NCBI GenBank assembly: GCA_003254925.1
Contig: QANZ01012447.1
Coordinates: forward strand, 198,725 to 262,724
DNA from: Chamaecrista fasciculata
Lineage: Eukaryota > Streptophyta > Magnoliopsida > Fabales > Fabaceae
Length of the DNA stretch: 64,000 nt
Direction: 5' to 3'
Below the pieces are notes generated by a model, which was not told where the DNA came from, did not search any database, and saw only the letters and a program-made list of their open reading frames with translations. Every line of letters starts with the position of its first letter. Positions within the stretch are counted from its first letter, which is position 1. The position numbers were made by a program, and so were the translations under genes. Below are positions 22,764 through 34,743 of this stretch, in pieces.

Positions 22764-25140
22764 GAGCTTGGATAGCCCCCAGGGCTGTTTTATTGTTATT
22801 CTTTAAAGTTTTGAACATTACTTTCTCCTTATAGAGATAAGGAAGATTTTATGTGTAAACGTTTAAAGAATTGGTTTCTTCTTTAATAAAGTAATGTTGT
22901 TTGCTTATGAGATTTGCAAAAATCATTATGTCTTAAATTAGAAACGATAACAATATTCATAACATTGATACAAGAAGGGGATTAAGATTGGCGAATCTAA
23001 ATCCTATACGCTTTTGGCAATTGTCATCTTGACCATGCAAACGAGAAAGGCCTTGGGAAACTTCATGTAGATGAACTTCCAAAGCTCACATGATTATGAA
23101 TCATATGATGCTTGCAAGTCCTGTTTAAAATGGAAAGATGACAAGTGACGTTCCTTTACTGACCACAGTGATAGAATATCTGACTTCTGGGAAAGATACA
23201 TAGTTGATGTATGAGGACCCACAAGTAGTTAAGCTAAAAGTAAATAAACTCTTACTAACTGCTTCAAAATGGTAGATCTACGGCTACCAGTTGAAACACA
23301 AGTCAAGAGATCTTTTGAAATAGAGATTTCAAAGAGAAGTAGAGAATTAACTTGACAATAAAATCAAGTTACTCGATTTGATCGAGGGAACAACGATTCA
23401 AGTCAAAATATAAGTTTAATCATTTTAGAAGCTGTGAGATGGTCTCACAACTTGCTCTTCCTAAAACCCATAGAGATGGTGTTTTAAGGAAAAGTATCAA
23501 ACCCTATGGGATAAGGTTTGATCTATGGTGAATCTAATTGATCTTCTGCCAACCTCTAAAGGGTGTGCTCTGGAAGCTGTTGACTTCACACTTAACCATT
23601 TCGTGTAAGAGACGCCATATGTGATATGGTATGGGAAGAGTCCCATAATTGATTTGTCTCAACTTTGAGGACTTCAGAGTTTATAATAAGCCAAGGTCAG
23701 ATTATAAACTGTCTTCAAAACTCTCAAGTATGTGCTTGTGGGATATCCTAAGAGAACGCGTAAAGGGTATCAAGTCAAACTACCCACCTGATTACAAAAG
23801 GGTTTGTAAGTCAGAGGTGAATACCTTTTAGAAAGGAATTCTTTGTTTCCAAAAGAAACAGTGGGAGTAAGATGAATCTTGAAGGAGTTCAAGGTCCACA
23901 AGACACTTGAGTGGCGCAGACGAAAATTAGAGAAGATCCACAAGGAGTTGTGGAAGCTCCTCTAAAACATAAGGACAACAAAGTTCTGATAGAATACGTT
24001 CTCAGTTTCAAAGATGGGGATCTTTGGTTATTGAGAGCAGGGATGTGTTGCTCTAGGAGCGTGGTGAGCCCGCCACCTATCGAGAAACTTTAGTCATTGT
24101 TGGGTAAAGATGTCAAAAGGGTTTGGCTTCTTTCAAAAACCTTGATAGGTCCTATGTTTCCAATAAGGTTAGTGGGAGCACGATTGAATTCTTGGTGCGA
24201 TATGTCATTGACATATCGCTAGTCGAAAGTGACATTACTATCTTGAGGATTGTGAATCCTAGATGAGTAAATCACTCTCGATGAAGGTAGGGAGTGGCCT
24301 AAAGGTGTAGGCAACAAGAATCTATGGTGATAGATCTTGGAGACTTCTTGAATTGAGTCAAAGGTACGTTCTTGGATAAGATACTGAAAGAGTTCAGTAT
24401 GCGAGATTTCAAGAAGAGAATCATGACCGATGAATCACGTTTTAGTCCTTAGCAAGAATCAGTGTTTCCTGAAACACATGATGAGCAAAGGACACATGAT
24501 TGGTATCCCTTATGCTTTGGCAATAGGATCCATCATGTTGTACCAGACTCAAAATGACCCTTGCCTTTTAAATGACGAGCTGTGACCCTGTTGAGGTCCC
24601 CGGGAAGCTGTCATTGGGGTCCTTAAGTACTTATGAAGCACTAAGGACAAATTCTTGGTTTATGGTAGAATTAGTGTAAAGTGTTACGAAAAGCCCATTA
24701 TTCAAGCCAACCAAGAATGATCGCAGTTGAAATATATTCCCTGAACATAGTAATCGTAAAGTTGGAATGGTTCCAAGCAGAGTACGATTACTAATTCTAC
24801 AAAGAATGGATTTGTCGCGTAGGGACGCAGACTGTAAAAACAAGTGTCTGAAGTACACTTGGTGGTCAGCCTGTAGGACAGGAAGACACCGAGAGGGAAG
24901 GAGTTCCCCACTGATGTTCCGACAGTGATAAGCACTCAGACAAGATCACCTAGAGATAGTGATATTAAGATATGAAAACATAGTAGTCGAGGACATTTTG
25001 CCAAATCCTCAGAATGAAACCCCAGCACAGGTCTTACATAAGTACTATGTAATGTCAAGTGGGAATTAGAAACATCAATGGATGTTCCTAAGTGTTAGGA
25101 ACAGTTTGATTGATGATTGTACCTAGTGCAAGTGGGAGTT
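22764..25140 (+). pseudogene. Decayed copia pol of nested element
   Basis: Remnants of pol in order but in shifting frames with many stops: gag-pre-integrase-like (CHLDHANEKGLGKLHVDELPK, near 23010), integrase zinc part (YDACKSCLK, near 23110), an integrase-core-like TPYVIWYGKSPIID (near 23610), VGYPKRTRKG (near 23740), RT end MRDFKKRIM (near 24400) and HDEQR/IPYALAIGSIM (near 24480), and RNase H-like phrases. No catalytic YVDD block or long open frame remains. Decay is far beyond what the LTR divergence implies, so the family has likely spread in this state. Confidence 0.8.
25127..25140 (+). other. Polypurine tract of nested element
   Basis: Purine-rich GCAAGTGGGAGTT directly before the 3' LTR, the expected primer for plus-strand DNA synthesis. 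Confidence 0.75.
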
Positions 25141-27449
25141 TGATGGAGATTGTGCCCTAGGGCCAATCATCATATAGATATGTTGTGAACATATCAATTA
25201 ATTTATAGAGATAAATTAATGGTTATCACATTATTAGCATGTTTACTGTGATAACAGTCCGTGATTAATTATAAGATAATTAATCTAAACTGTCCCTGGT
25301 CGATCATTCGAGTGGGAACTTGAAATGAACTAAGACCAGCATGACCTCGGTGCATAGGGATGCATGCACTAGATGCTGGTACGAGAGTCATGGTGCAATT
25401 ACGTAAGGAGTTACGAGTTGCTGGACTGACCCGGAGAATCCTACATGGTTTAAGTCATTAGCTAGTTTCTCCTGGTACACCTGTCACGATGCCCTCAAGA
25501 CCTGAGGTCTTCATCATTCCGGCGTTGTAGTTGTCAGACTTTGGCTTAGTCTAACGTTGCCCGTAGCAGGGTAGCCATAAGGGCTAAGTACGGGTTTGGT
25601 TGATTACCGTGCTGAGGAATATGGTTGACCAAGACGGAATTTTGTCCCTCATGGAGATGGGAGATATTTTACTGGGCCCCTCGATGAGTCTGTCCAAGGA
25701 ATGTGTGGCCACACTAGAAATTGGGACTTACTCAAGGAATCGAGAAAGTTGGAGGTATGGATTTTGGATGACTTTCCCATGCCTGATCCATTACCGAAAT
25801 ATCGTAGGACAAAAAGGGAACTTGACAAGGTGGTACTGAGGTTAAGTCGTTTCGGCGTTAAACGATAACTCACGTGTTTTGGGTAGTCGTGATGGCTTGC
25901 TAGAGTCCGCTCTCGACTTGTAAGTCATAGGGATGACTTGCTGCCAACTTCACGTGGGGCCTACTGGGTCACACACGAGCAGGATCAAGATGCCATTTCG
26001 GGACGCGAATTAGGGTTAATTCGTGGGTCACATTGGTGACACCGTTTAAGACATAATTGACTGTCTGGGACAGGAAATATTGTCTTAAATAAATATCTAC
26101 AGATATATGATATTTAGATTTGTGGGACAAATTTAAATATATATATAGATGATAATTATTAAATAGATAATGTGATTATGCTATTTATAATTATATTCCT
26201 ATTTATAATATTAGGAATAAATAAATTAGATAAGTTTCCTAAAAGTTAGGAAATTATTGATTTATTAAATTCACTAATATTAGGATAAATAGGGATGAGG
26301 TTGGCGCCTAATACTAGCCTATTTTAATTAATAGAAATGTTTTATTAATTAAAGTCATGGCTTGAAGATTTGAAATTCGAATAGATTTGATCTAGATTTC
26401 AAATGATTGAATTAAATATTAAGGTAATATTTTAATTCAATAATTATATATATATAGGTGAAAGTCGAATTTTGGCCTAAGATTGGATTTAAATATTAGT
26501 GTAATATTTTAATTCAATAAAGACTAAAATTCAAGATTTTAGAGATTGACTTAAGATATTATGGTAATATCTTAAATCAATATTGTTGGAAAATAACAAA
26601 TTAGTTATAACTACCTAATTGTTAGGTTTGTTATTTTAGTTTATTAAATTCCAACTAAAAATCCTAGGACTTGGCGCATGGGAGGGAATCTCCTTGGGAA
26701 GATTTGATCTTCCAAATTGATTCTCCAAGATTGCATTTGGATCCAAATTATAATATTAAGGTAATATTATAATTAGGAATTCAAGTCCTAAAATCATGAT
26801 ATTAGTGTAATCTCATGATTTAATAATTTGATAATTGTTTAATTTTGGGAAACCCTAATTATAATTATCAAAGCCTAAACTATATATATATATGTAGCCC
26901 TAAGTCGACATAAGAAGAGACTCTCTCATACCTTGGGAATTTCGACTTTAGCTAGCAAAGTTCACAAGATCAAAATCGTTTTGAGTCTTGGTGAAAGTTT
27001 GTGAGAGAAAAACACAACCCTAATCTTTCTAGAGAGAGAAAGTGGCGCAAACCCTAGAATTGTTTTAGGTTTTGTGAGTTGAGGTTGTGTGTGAGATCAA
27101 GAACCACATTCTTGATCATAGGCGCCATCTTATCTTGGAGTTTGAGAAGTGTTCTTGAACCCAAGAACACCGTAGATAAGGCTCCCGGTTCGCTTGAAGA
27201 AGTGAACGAGGCTAGCACCTAGGCATCTACCAAACTGTTTGTGTGGATCACCGGTGGAGGGAGCACACTCGGAGTGGACTCCTCATATTCGTAAACGCAA
27301 AGAACAGCCATCGATTTGGGTAAATTCTTGACCTTACACCGATACAGATCCATATAGCGGATCTATTGGGAAAGGAATCGCTATGTGTGGTTTAAAATTT
27401 TGTTTTATACACGTTTCCGCTGCTTTACATGCATGGCGATTTCCCAACA
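25141..27449 (+). repeat. Nested element 3' LTR (2309 bp)
   Basis: Second copy of the LTR. Differences from the 5' copy are patchy: dense near 26280-26320 and 26650-26700, sparse elsewhere. The five palindromes are at about 26405-26828. Confidence 0.93.
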
Positions 27450-30400
27450 CAATCCGCATCAGTGAAAGCTGTAAACTGAGGAGATTTAAACGGTTTGATC
27501 ATCAGCCCATAATCGAGAGAACCTTTGAGGTATCGAAAGATACGTTTAACTCCCTGATAATGCTCATCGGTTGGCGCCGAGATAAATTGACTCAGCTTAT
27601 TCACAGAGTAAGCAATGTCGGGTCGCGTATTGGTGAGATATTGTAGTGAGCCAATCGCTTGGCGGAACAGAGTAGGATCCTTCATGGGCATTCCTCCTTC
27701 CCTCGTGAATTTTCGACCGGTAACCATGGGGGTTGTGACCGGAGCACAATCAACCATACGAAACTTTTTGAGCAGATCCAGTGTGTACTTAGCTTGACTA
27801 AGGTGGATACCTGAGGAATCATGACAAATTTCTATTCTGAGGAAGTAGTAAGCCGGACCAAGGTCTTTGAGAGAAAACAGAGCATTGAGTTTTCCAACAA
27901 AGGCTTTCAAATAGACTAGATCATTCCCTGTGATGAGAATATCGTCGACATAAATGAAAATGTACACAGTGAGCTTGGGTGTGCGCAGATAAAAGAGTGA
28001 GACATCGCTCTTGGCATTCGCAAAACCCCAACTTAGTAGAGTCAACCGTAGTCTGTCAAACCACGCTCGGGGAGCCTGTTTCAAACCATACAAAGCTTTG
28101 ACGAGCTTACAGACATGGTTAGGCTTCAACGGATCAACGAACCCTTCTGGTTGCTTCATGAAGACGGTCTCCTGTAAATAACCATTGAGGAATGCGTTAT
28201 TTACATCAAGTTGACGAATTTCCCATCCATGTGTCACTGGAATGGAGAGAACTACCCGGATGGTAGTTGGCTTGACCACAAGACTGAAAGTCTCTCCATA
28301 GTCGAGCCCCGACGACTGTTGAAAGCCTTTGGCGACGAGACGAGCTTTGTGCTTTAGTATTGAGCCATCGGGTTTGTACTTGGTCTTATAGACCCACTTG
28401 CAATCAACCAGAGACTGAGAGTGGTTATGGGGAACGAGAATCCACGTTCGATTTCGGAGGAGAGCATCGTTTTCATCCTTCATCGCCATTTTCCAATGAG
28501 GCAAGGTGAGAGCTTCGTCGACGGAGGTAGGCTCAGAGGAAGTAGACACACTATCCGGCTCATCGAGGTGTAGGAGACCAACGTAAGGTTGCTTGGGCTT
28601 GTGAATTCCACTTTTGGCCCGTGTGGTCATCTGATGGTCATTAAGATGAACTGGATTCTTTATAGATGTTGTTGAGCCGGATGGTAGACTGGTATGGGAG
28701 TCAGGCGGAGACTCAGTCGGGAGCCCAGGCGGAGACTCAGTAGGCGGAGACCCAGCCGGAGGAGACCCAGGCGGAGACCTAGGCGGATACCCAGTAGGCG
28801 GATACTCAAGCGGAGACCTAGGCGGATACCCAGGCGAAGACCTAGTCGGAGACCCAACCGGAGACCTAGGCGGATACCCAGTTGGCGGATGACCAGGCAG
28901 GGACCTAGTCGGAGACCCAGGCGGAGACCTAGTCGGAGACCCAATAGGCGAATACTCAGTCGGAGACTCAGTGTCACATGCCACACTTAAAAACTCACGT
29001 GTCATTGATGGGTTGCCTCCCTTATTCAGACTCTGTGTTTTTTGGAGAGAAACAGAGGGATGCTCGCGAACAGAGTGTGGATCAAGAACAAGAGGAATAA
29101 TGCAGTCATGCTGTGACGGCGGAGAGCATCGGTCAAGGAACCCGGTGTGACACGGGAACACCAAGCTAACAAAAACCACATGTCTGGAAATGTATATCCG
29201 CCCTGTAGGACTTAAGCATTTCGAGCCTTTGTGTTGTGGAGCAGGGCCTAAGTAAACGCACTTTTGACTGTGAAATTGCATTTTATGTTCATTGTAGGGC
29301 TTGAGACACGGATAACAAGCACATCCAAAAGGTTGTAACATGGCATAGTCAGGGTCTTTTCCCCGGAGCAAGGACAGGGGTGTAGACATATCAAGCACTG
29401 GGGTAGGAAGTCGATTAATGATGAATACAGCCACGAGAAAGGCGTCTACCCAGTAGGTGTAAGGTAGGCGTGCTTGAGCAAGTAGAGTTAACCCCATTTC
29501 TACAATGTGCCGATGTTTTCTTTCAGCTCTTCCATTTTGAGCCGAAGTGTATGGACAAGTGTACCGCATTTGAATCCCTAACGTCTGGGCAATGGTGCTG
29601 ATAGGCTTATATTCAAGTCCATTATCACATTGAATGAATTTTATCTTTGCTGAAAATTGATTCTCAACTTGAGCTCGAAATAAATTGAATGCAGTAACAG
29701 CCTCGCTTTTATGCTTTAAGGGAAAAAGCCAAGTATAACGTGAGAAATCGTCAACAAAGTGAATATAAAATCGATACCCATTGACAGATTGAACAGGGGA
29801 CGAACCCCAAAGATCAGTATGTATAAGTTCAAGAGGAGAAGAGGCTTGAGAAAGAGACTTAGTAAAAGGTAATAGTTTAGACTTTCCATATTGACATGCC
29901 TCACAAACTGTATCCGGAATAGAGGGAATAGGGACATTACACTTATTTAGTATTGATTTTAAAATCCTATCACTAGGATGGCCTAACTTGTAATGTCATT
30001 TCAAAAATTCTCTATAGTCCCGGGTATGTGCTGCTGTCAACGTGTTGGCTTGAGGTTGAACTTGATCACCCACCGGATACATTCCTTGGGTTGCCGTCCT
30101 GTGCACCAACGGCCTGCCTGTCCTCTTGTCCTTCACAACACAAGTATCACCAGTAAAGAACACATCAACCCGATTATCCTTAGTGAGTTTATTGACACTC
30201 ACAAGATTCTTAGTGGCGGTAGCGACAACCAGAACATCTTTTAACAATAGAGAGGAATTAGGAGATGATGTATGAAGAGTAGCAGAACCAACTCCTAGAA
30301 TAGATGCTTGATGACCAGTACAAGTAAGTAAAGGAGGATGAGTCATACCTACTGTATTGTAGTGCTCGAGTTGCTCACTGTACGGTGTGACACTATAGTT

Positions 30401-31486
30401 GGCACCACTGTCAAGATACCAGTTGGGATCAACAACCGAACGAGGCATAGCAGAAGAGCTTTCAGAGGCAGCATACATGACGTGTGGTGTTGAAAAATTC
30501 CCAGAGGAGCCGGAGAAGCCACGACCATGAGTAGGCGGTTGAAACGAACAGTCAAAACAATGGTAGCAGTTGTTGACATGATGACCTAGACGTTCACACA
30601 AACCACAGTAGGGGCGATTACTGTTGGAGCCACCACGACGGCCTCCTCGAGGGTTACGACCACGACCCCGAGAACCTCCTCGGGGAGACCCACGCCATGG
30701 AAGGAAACTAGAGCCTCCAGAACTAGGCACCAAACCTTCACTACGCTGAGCAAAGTTTGCAGAAGGTTGGATCGATAAATCTGACAACCGAGCAATCTGA
30801 TCAAGTCGACTTTCAAATGCAAGTAACTCGGACTGAGCACCGATCCAGGTGAGTCCTGGCAGTCCAGTAAGCTTGACGACAACCGGATTGTAGTCACCAT
30901 CAAGTCCGCGAAGAGTGTGCAGAATGAGCTGGTCTGTGGAAATGGGTGCTCCAGCAAGAAGCAACTGGTCAGATAGTGACTTCATCTTGCCCAGATAGTC
31001 AATCATCTTCATAGAATTCTTACGAGTCTGATAGATCTCACACTGCAACACTAAAACACGTGATTGCATTGCTGCACAAGTTAGCTCTCGAGCACCTACC
31101 CATAAATCGAAGGCGGTAGTGCAGTGAAGAAGATGAGACGCAATGTCAACAGTCATGTTATTGCGTAGCCAACCCACGAGCATTTGATCAACATCTTCCC
31201 AAGCTTCATACGCCGGATTCAGTATCGTGTTGGTACCGGATTGAATCATACGCGGCGGAGCTGGAGTGAGGCCATTGATATAGCCTTCGAGACGATTCCC
31301 CCTGATAAATGGGCGAACGACAGACTCCCAGACTAAGTAATTGTCTCTATCCAACTTGATAGAGGCATTCTGGGTTGACGAGCTAAACAGAGAGTGAGTT
31401 TTGGCAGCCGGAGACATAGAAGATTCAAGAGAAGCAGAGGCGGCGGCACCAGAGGAAACAGAAGAAATACCAACTGACGAAGCCAT
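27450..31486 (-). pseudogene. copia-1 gag-pol, 5' part (gag, PR, INT, RT, start of RNase H)
   Basis: The frame starts at ATG 31486 (MASSVGISSV). Order: gag, a zinc knuckle CGLCERLGHHVNNC at about residue 290, Gly/Arg-rich flank, protease core DSGA at about residue 360, integrase with HYKLGHP/CEAC zinc residues and the acidic residues in HTDLWGS, QCDNGLEY and AERKH, a Ser/Pro tandem linker, then RT with YVDDILITGN. A TGA at 29996-29998 replaces the expected Trp before the integrase zinc His; downstream the same frame stays open. It ends abruptly in RNase H at FTDADC, where the nested LTR begins. Apart from the one stop and the insertion it is intact, so decay is recent. Confidence 0.93.
28694..28975 (-). 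repeat. Ser/Pro minisatellite within copia-1 pol
   Basis: Between integrase and RT the frame runs through imperfect tandem units built on SPPGSPTRSP and YPPRSPPG, encoded by a 15-24 bp GC-rich repeat on GGCGGAGACCTAGG. The frame is kept throughout. This is the divergent linker zone of copia polyproteins, expanded here. Confidence 0.85.
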
Positions 31487-31500
31487 GGGCTCTGATACCA

Positions 31501-31724
31501 AGATAGAAATTAGGGTAAATATCAGGAATGAATGAAAAGCTCAGAATACCCAATTGTGGTACCTCTGGCTACTTTATATTACGCATATGAGAAGAATCTA
31601 TACAGCTAGAATTAGTTACAGGTACAGCACAAAATCCGCTGAGGTAGACACGTGTCTTAGACCATGTGCACCTCAACCGGCTATAACTACTTACATCATT
31701 AACTATATTAATTATGTTCTAACA
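31501..31724 (-). repeat. copia-1 5' LTR
   Basis: 224 bp, directly followed in minus sense by a TGGTATCAGAGC primer site for initiator Met tRNA. Flanked outside by TAAAC. Confidence 0.95.
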
Positions 31725-31729
31725 TAAAC

Positions 31730-32447
31730 GATTTTGTTAACATGACAAAATCAAGAGTGATGCTTGAAATAATTTAGGATGAGTGGGCCAAACAAATCGA
31801 TTATTTTTGAAAAATAAAGATCAATTGAATTGTTATTCTCACATCTAGCCCTTGTATTAAATTGAAAAATAACCTTATAGTCATGTGGTGGAACAAAATG
31901 AATCTCCATTAAGTACCACGAAAAACTACAACATTATGTAAACATTTCTCTCTTTAATAGAGGTTTCGAACTTCTTTTTGCTGTAAAAAAGGATATACAA
32001 AACACACTACAATTTCATTTCCCTTTGCGCATGATTTGCAAGCATTGTTTTGGATCATCTCCTTGATGTGCCCAATCATAACAGTATAAGGATGATAGTT
32101 CGAGATGCCATTGATAATAAAATTAACAACCGTTTTTGAATGGCATATCACACAACACTCCACCACATGCCATTGATATACGATGTACCTCATTCATCAT
32201 GTCATGTCATATTATGTTTCTTTTACAGTCTTCTCCACTTTTGCATATACATGTGAGGAGCGAACACTAACCATGTTCACACGTAGAAATAAAATAGATT
32301 TACACCAAAATTCGTGCAATTAATAAACCACAATTTATTCAAGATATGAACAACTTCAAATAGAGGATCTCCCAAGTATGAGGTTCAAAAGTGTAGACGG
32401 TATCCAAGGAAGAAACAAATAAGAGCCACCATGCAGACATAGACAAA
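31730..32447. other. Intergenic DNA
   Basis: AT-rich sequence. A minus-strand frame at 31954-32193 has CKSC-type cysteines but matches no family I can name. Nothing else is seen. Confidence 0.5.
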
Positions 32448-33479
32448 CAAGTTTATTTAAAGTTTCTTTTTGATCCCTTAAGTGTTTGTCATTCTGTTTT
32501 GATCCTTTAAGTTTCCAAAAAAATTCAGTTAGTCCTTAGCTAATTTTCATCCCTTGAGCGTGCCCAAAATAAGCCCAAAGCTTCGGTGCATAAAATCAAA
32601 TTTTATGGCTCATGAAGATGATGTTTTATAGTACTAAACTATGACCTAAATGCTTACCAGATTGACAACCACTTCAAAGCAGGTTATGTAGGCATGAAAA
32701 TGATATTTTATAGTACAAAAAATAATGACAAAATGCTCCCCAAATAGTAGCGCTTGGATAACCATAAAAACAATACGACATAAGAGTGCATTTTAAAGGC
32801 ACCAAAACAAAGATAAAAAGGAGGCCAAGAAACAACCATAAAACATCACCTTAATTATGATTTTCAGATTTTTGCAAAGATAGTGAGCACTTATCCACAG
32901 GAAAAAATGTTGAAAAGAAAAAGAACCTCCCTCTCTCCCTTTCTCTCTCTTAAGCTGACAAAACCCAGAGTCATAATATATGTAGCAGTCATATAATAAT
33001 CAATGGATGATACTAAAAGAACTTACCTGAGAGCTGATCAGAAAGACTAATGTCAATCCCAAAAGTGGGTTGTGATGTAGATATTGGCTTCTGCAATATT
33101 CTGTACTTGAAACCACTTCAAAATAGAAGACGTGCAACAAAGTTTCTAAGGATAAACTGGCAGGCTTCTTCTTCCTTATAAAAACAAAAACAACATAAGG
33201 CAAAAGTAAGACTAAATTACCAAAAGTTAAATCAAACTGTACCAAAAAGCCATTAACATGCATACCAAGGCAACACAAAAGTAAGACTTAATTACCAAAA
33301 GTTAAATAAAAACATTGTATATACCTCTTTTATGTTTTCTCTTGAAGGAACACTTTGCTCGTAGCAAACATTAAAAAGAGATTGTTAGCAAAATAAATTA
33401 GAACTTTTCTACAATTTTTTGTTGAATCTGATTATTGTTACTGCAAAGGAACATGCGAAACCTATCAAAGAAAAGAGAC
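32448..33479. repeat. Direct duplication, copy 1 (1.03 kb)
   Basis: About 97% identical by eye to 33713-34743 and in the same orientation. It starts CAAGTTTATTTAAAGTTTC and ends ATCAAAGAAAAGAGA. On minus it holds an exon-like piece (33027-33090) between AATATTGCAG and a GTAAGT donor, with no wider gene context. Confidence 0.85.
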
Positions 33480-33712
33480 ATCTTGTGTATAACAAATTCA
33501 TTTACGATTTCTATATAAGAATCTTTTAATTTATTTCACGTTATTTTATTAAAATTGTTGAATAAGGAAACAAATTCCAGTCAACTTTATATATAATTAT
33601 CCCTTTAAATATATTATTCATAAGAGGGTTTCATTAAATATAGTTATGCCCTTATTAATTTACAAATTTATGCTCTTTATTATAAGATAGCCAAAGTTCT
33701 ATTTTAGTCGCT

Positions 33713-34743
33713 CAAGTTTATTTCAAGTTTCTTTTTGATCCCTTAAGTGTTTGTCATTCTGTTTTGATCCTTTAAGTTTCCAAAAAATTTCAGTTAGTCC
33801 TTAGCTAATTTTCATCCCTTAAGTGTGCCCAAAATAAGCCCAAAGCTTCAGTGCATAAAATCAAATTTTATGGCTCATGAAGATGATGCTTTATAGTACT
33901 AAACCATGACCTAAATGCTTACCAGATTGACAACCACTTCAAAGCAGGTTATGTAGGCATGAAAATGATATTTTAAAGTACAAAAAATAATGACAAAATG
34001 CTCCCCAAATAGTAGCGCTTGGATAACCATAAAAACAATACGACATAAGAATGCATTTTAAAGGCACCAAAACAAAGATAAAAAGGAGGCCAAGAAACAG
34101 CCATAAAACATCACCTTAATCATGATTTTCAGATTTTTGCAAAGATAGTGAGCACTTATCCACAGGAAAAAATGTTGAAAAGAAAAAGAACCTCCCTCTC
34201 TCCCTTTCTCTCTCTTAAGCTGACAAAACCCAGAGTCATAATATATGTAGCAGTCATATAATAATCAATGGATGATACTAAAAGAACTTACCTGAGAGCT
34301 GATCAGAAAGACTAATGTCAATCCCAAAAGTGGGTTGTGATGTAGATATTGGCTTCTGCAATATTCTGTTGCTGAAACCACTTCAAAATAGAAGACGTGC
34401 AACAAAGTTTCTAAGGACGAACTGGCAGGCTTCTTCTTCCTTATAAAAACAAAAACAACATAAGGCACAAGTAAGACTTAATTACCAAAAGTTAAATCAA
34501 ACTGTACCAAAAAGCCATTAACATGCATACCAAGGCAACACAAAAGTAAGACTTAATTACCAAAAGTTAAATAAAAACATTGTATATACCTCTTTTATGT
34601 TTTCTCTTGAAGGAAAACTTTGCTCGTAGCAAACATTAAAAAGAGACTGTTAGCAAAATAAGTTAGAACTTTTCTACAATTTCTTTTGTTGAAACTGATT
34701 ATTGTTATTGCAAAAGAACAGGCGAAACCTATCAAAGAAAAGA
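33713..34743. repeat. Direct duplication, copy 2 (1.03 kb)
   Basis: Second copy; the 233-bp spacer at 33480-33712 is unique. Just before it, 33687-33720 reads as the end of a foldback arm (GCCAAAGTTCTATTTTAGTC), with follow-on phrases spaced 31, 29 and 30 bp. The exon-like piece is at 34292-34355. Confidence 0.85.

Larger units (their letters stand above)
17889..27449 (+). mobile_element. Nested long-LTR copia-type element with gag only (LARD/TR-GAG-like)
   Basis: Two LTRs of 2309 bp (17889-20197, 25141-27449) start TGATGGAGATTGTGCCC and end CCCAACA. The target duplication CAATC is at 17884-17888 and 27450-27454, inside copia-1 RNase H, in the opposite orientation. A TGGTATCAGAGC primer site follows the 5' LTR at 20199 and a purine tract GCAAGTGGGAGTT precedes the 3' LTR. 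The 4.94-kb interior has a 1.56-kb leader, one intact gag gene and then copia pol sequence full of stops. It therefore resembles elements moved in trans that keep only gag. Its LTRs differ by roughly 2-4% by eye. Confidence 0.92.
17201..31724 (-). mobile_element. Ty1/copia LTR retrotransposon (copia-1), interrupted by a nested element
   Basis: The boundaries are firm. Two 224-bp LTRs (17201-17424, 31501-31724) differ at about three positions. The 5-bp target duplication TAAAC lies at 17196-17200 and 31725-31729. A primer site TGGTATCAGAGC (minus, 31489-31500) abuts the 5' LTR, and a purine tract TTTGAGGGGGAA abuts the 3' LTR. Inside is a single long gag-pol frame on minus, in Ty1/copia order (gag, protease, integrase, RT, RNase H). 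It is split at 17888/27450 by a 9.56-kb insertion. Without that insert the element is about 4.96 kb. It looks young but is no longer autonomous because of the insertion and two nonsense changes. Confidence 0.95.

Noticed and set aside
28694-28990. Arg-rich plus-strand frame opposite the Ser/Pro linker
   Set aside because: Antisense shadow of the minisatellite in copia-1 pol.
31954-32193. Minus frame with CKSC cysteines
   Set aside because: Too short and without a family match; an RPA or helitron link came to mind but cannot be supported.
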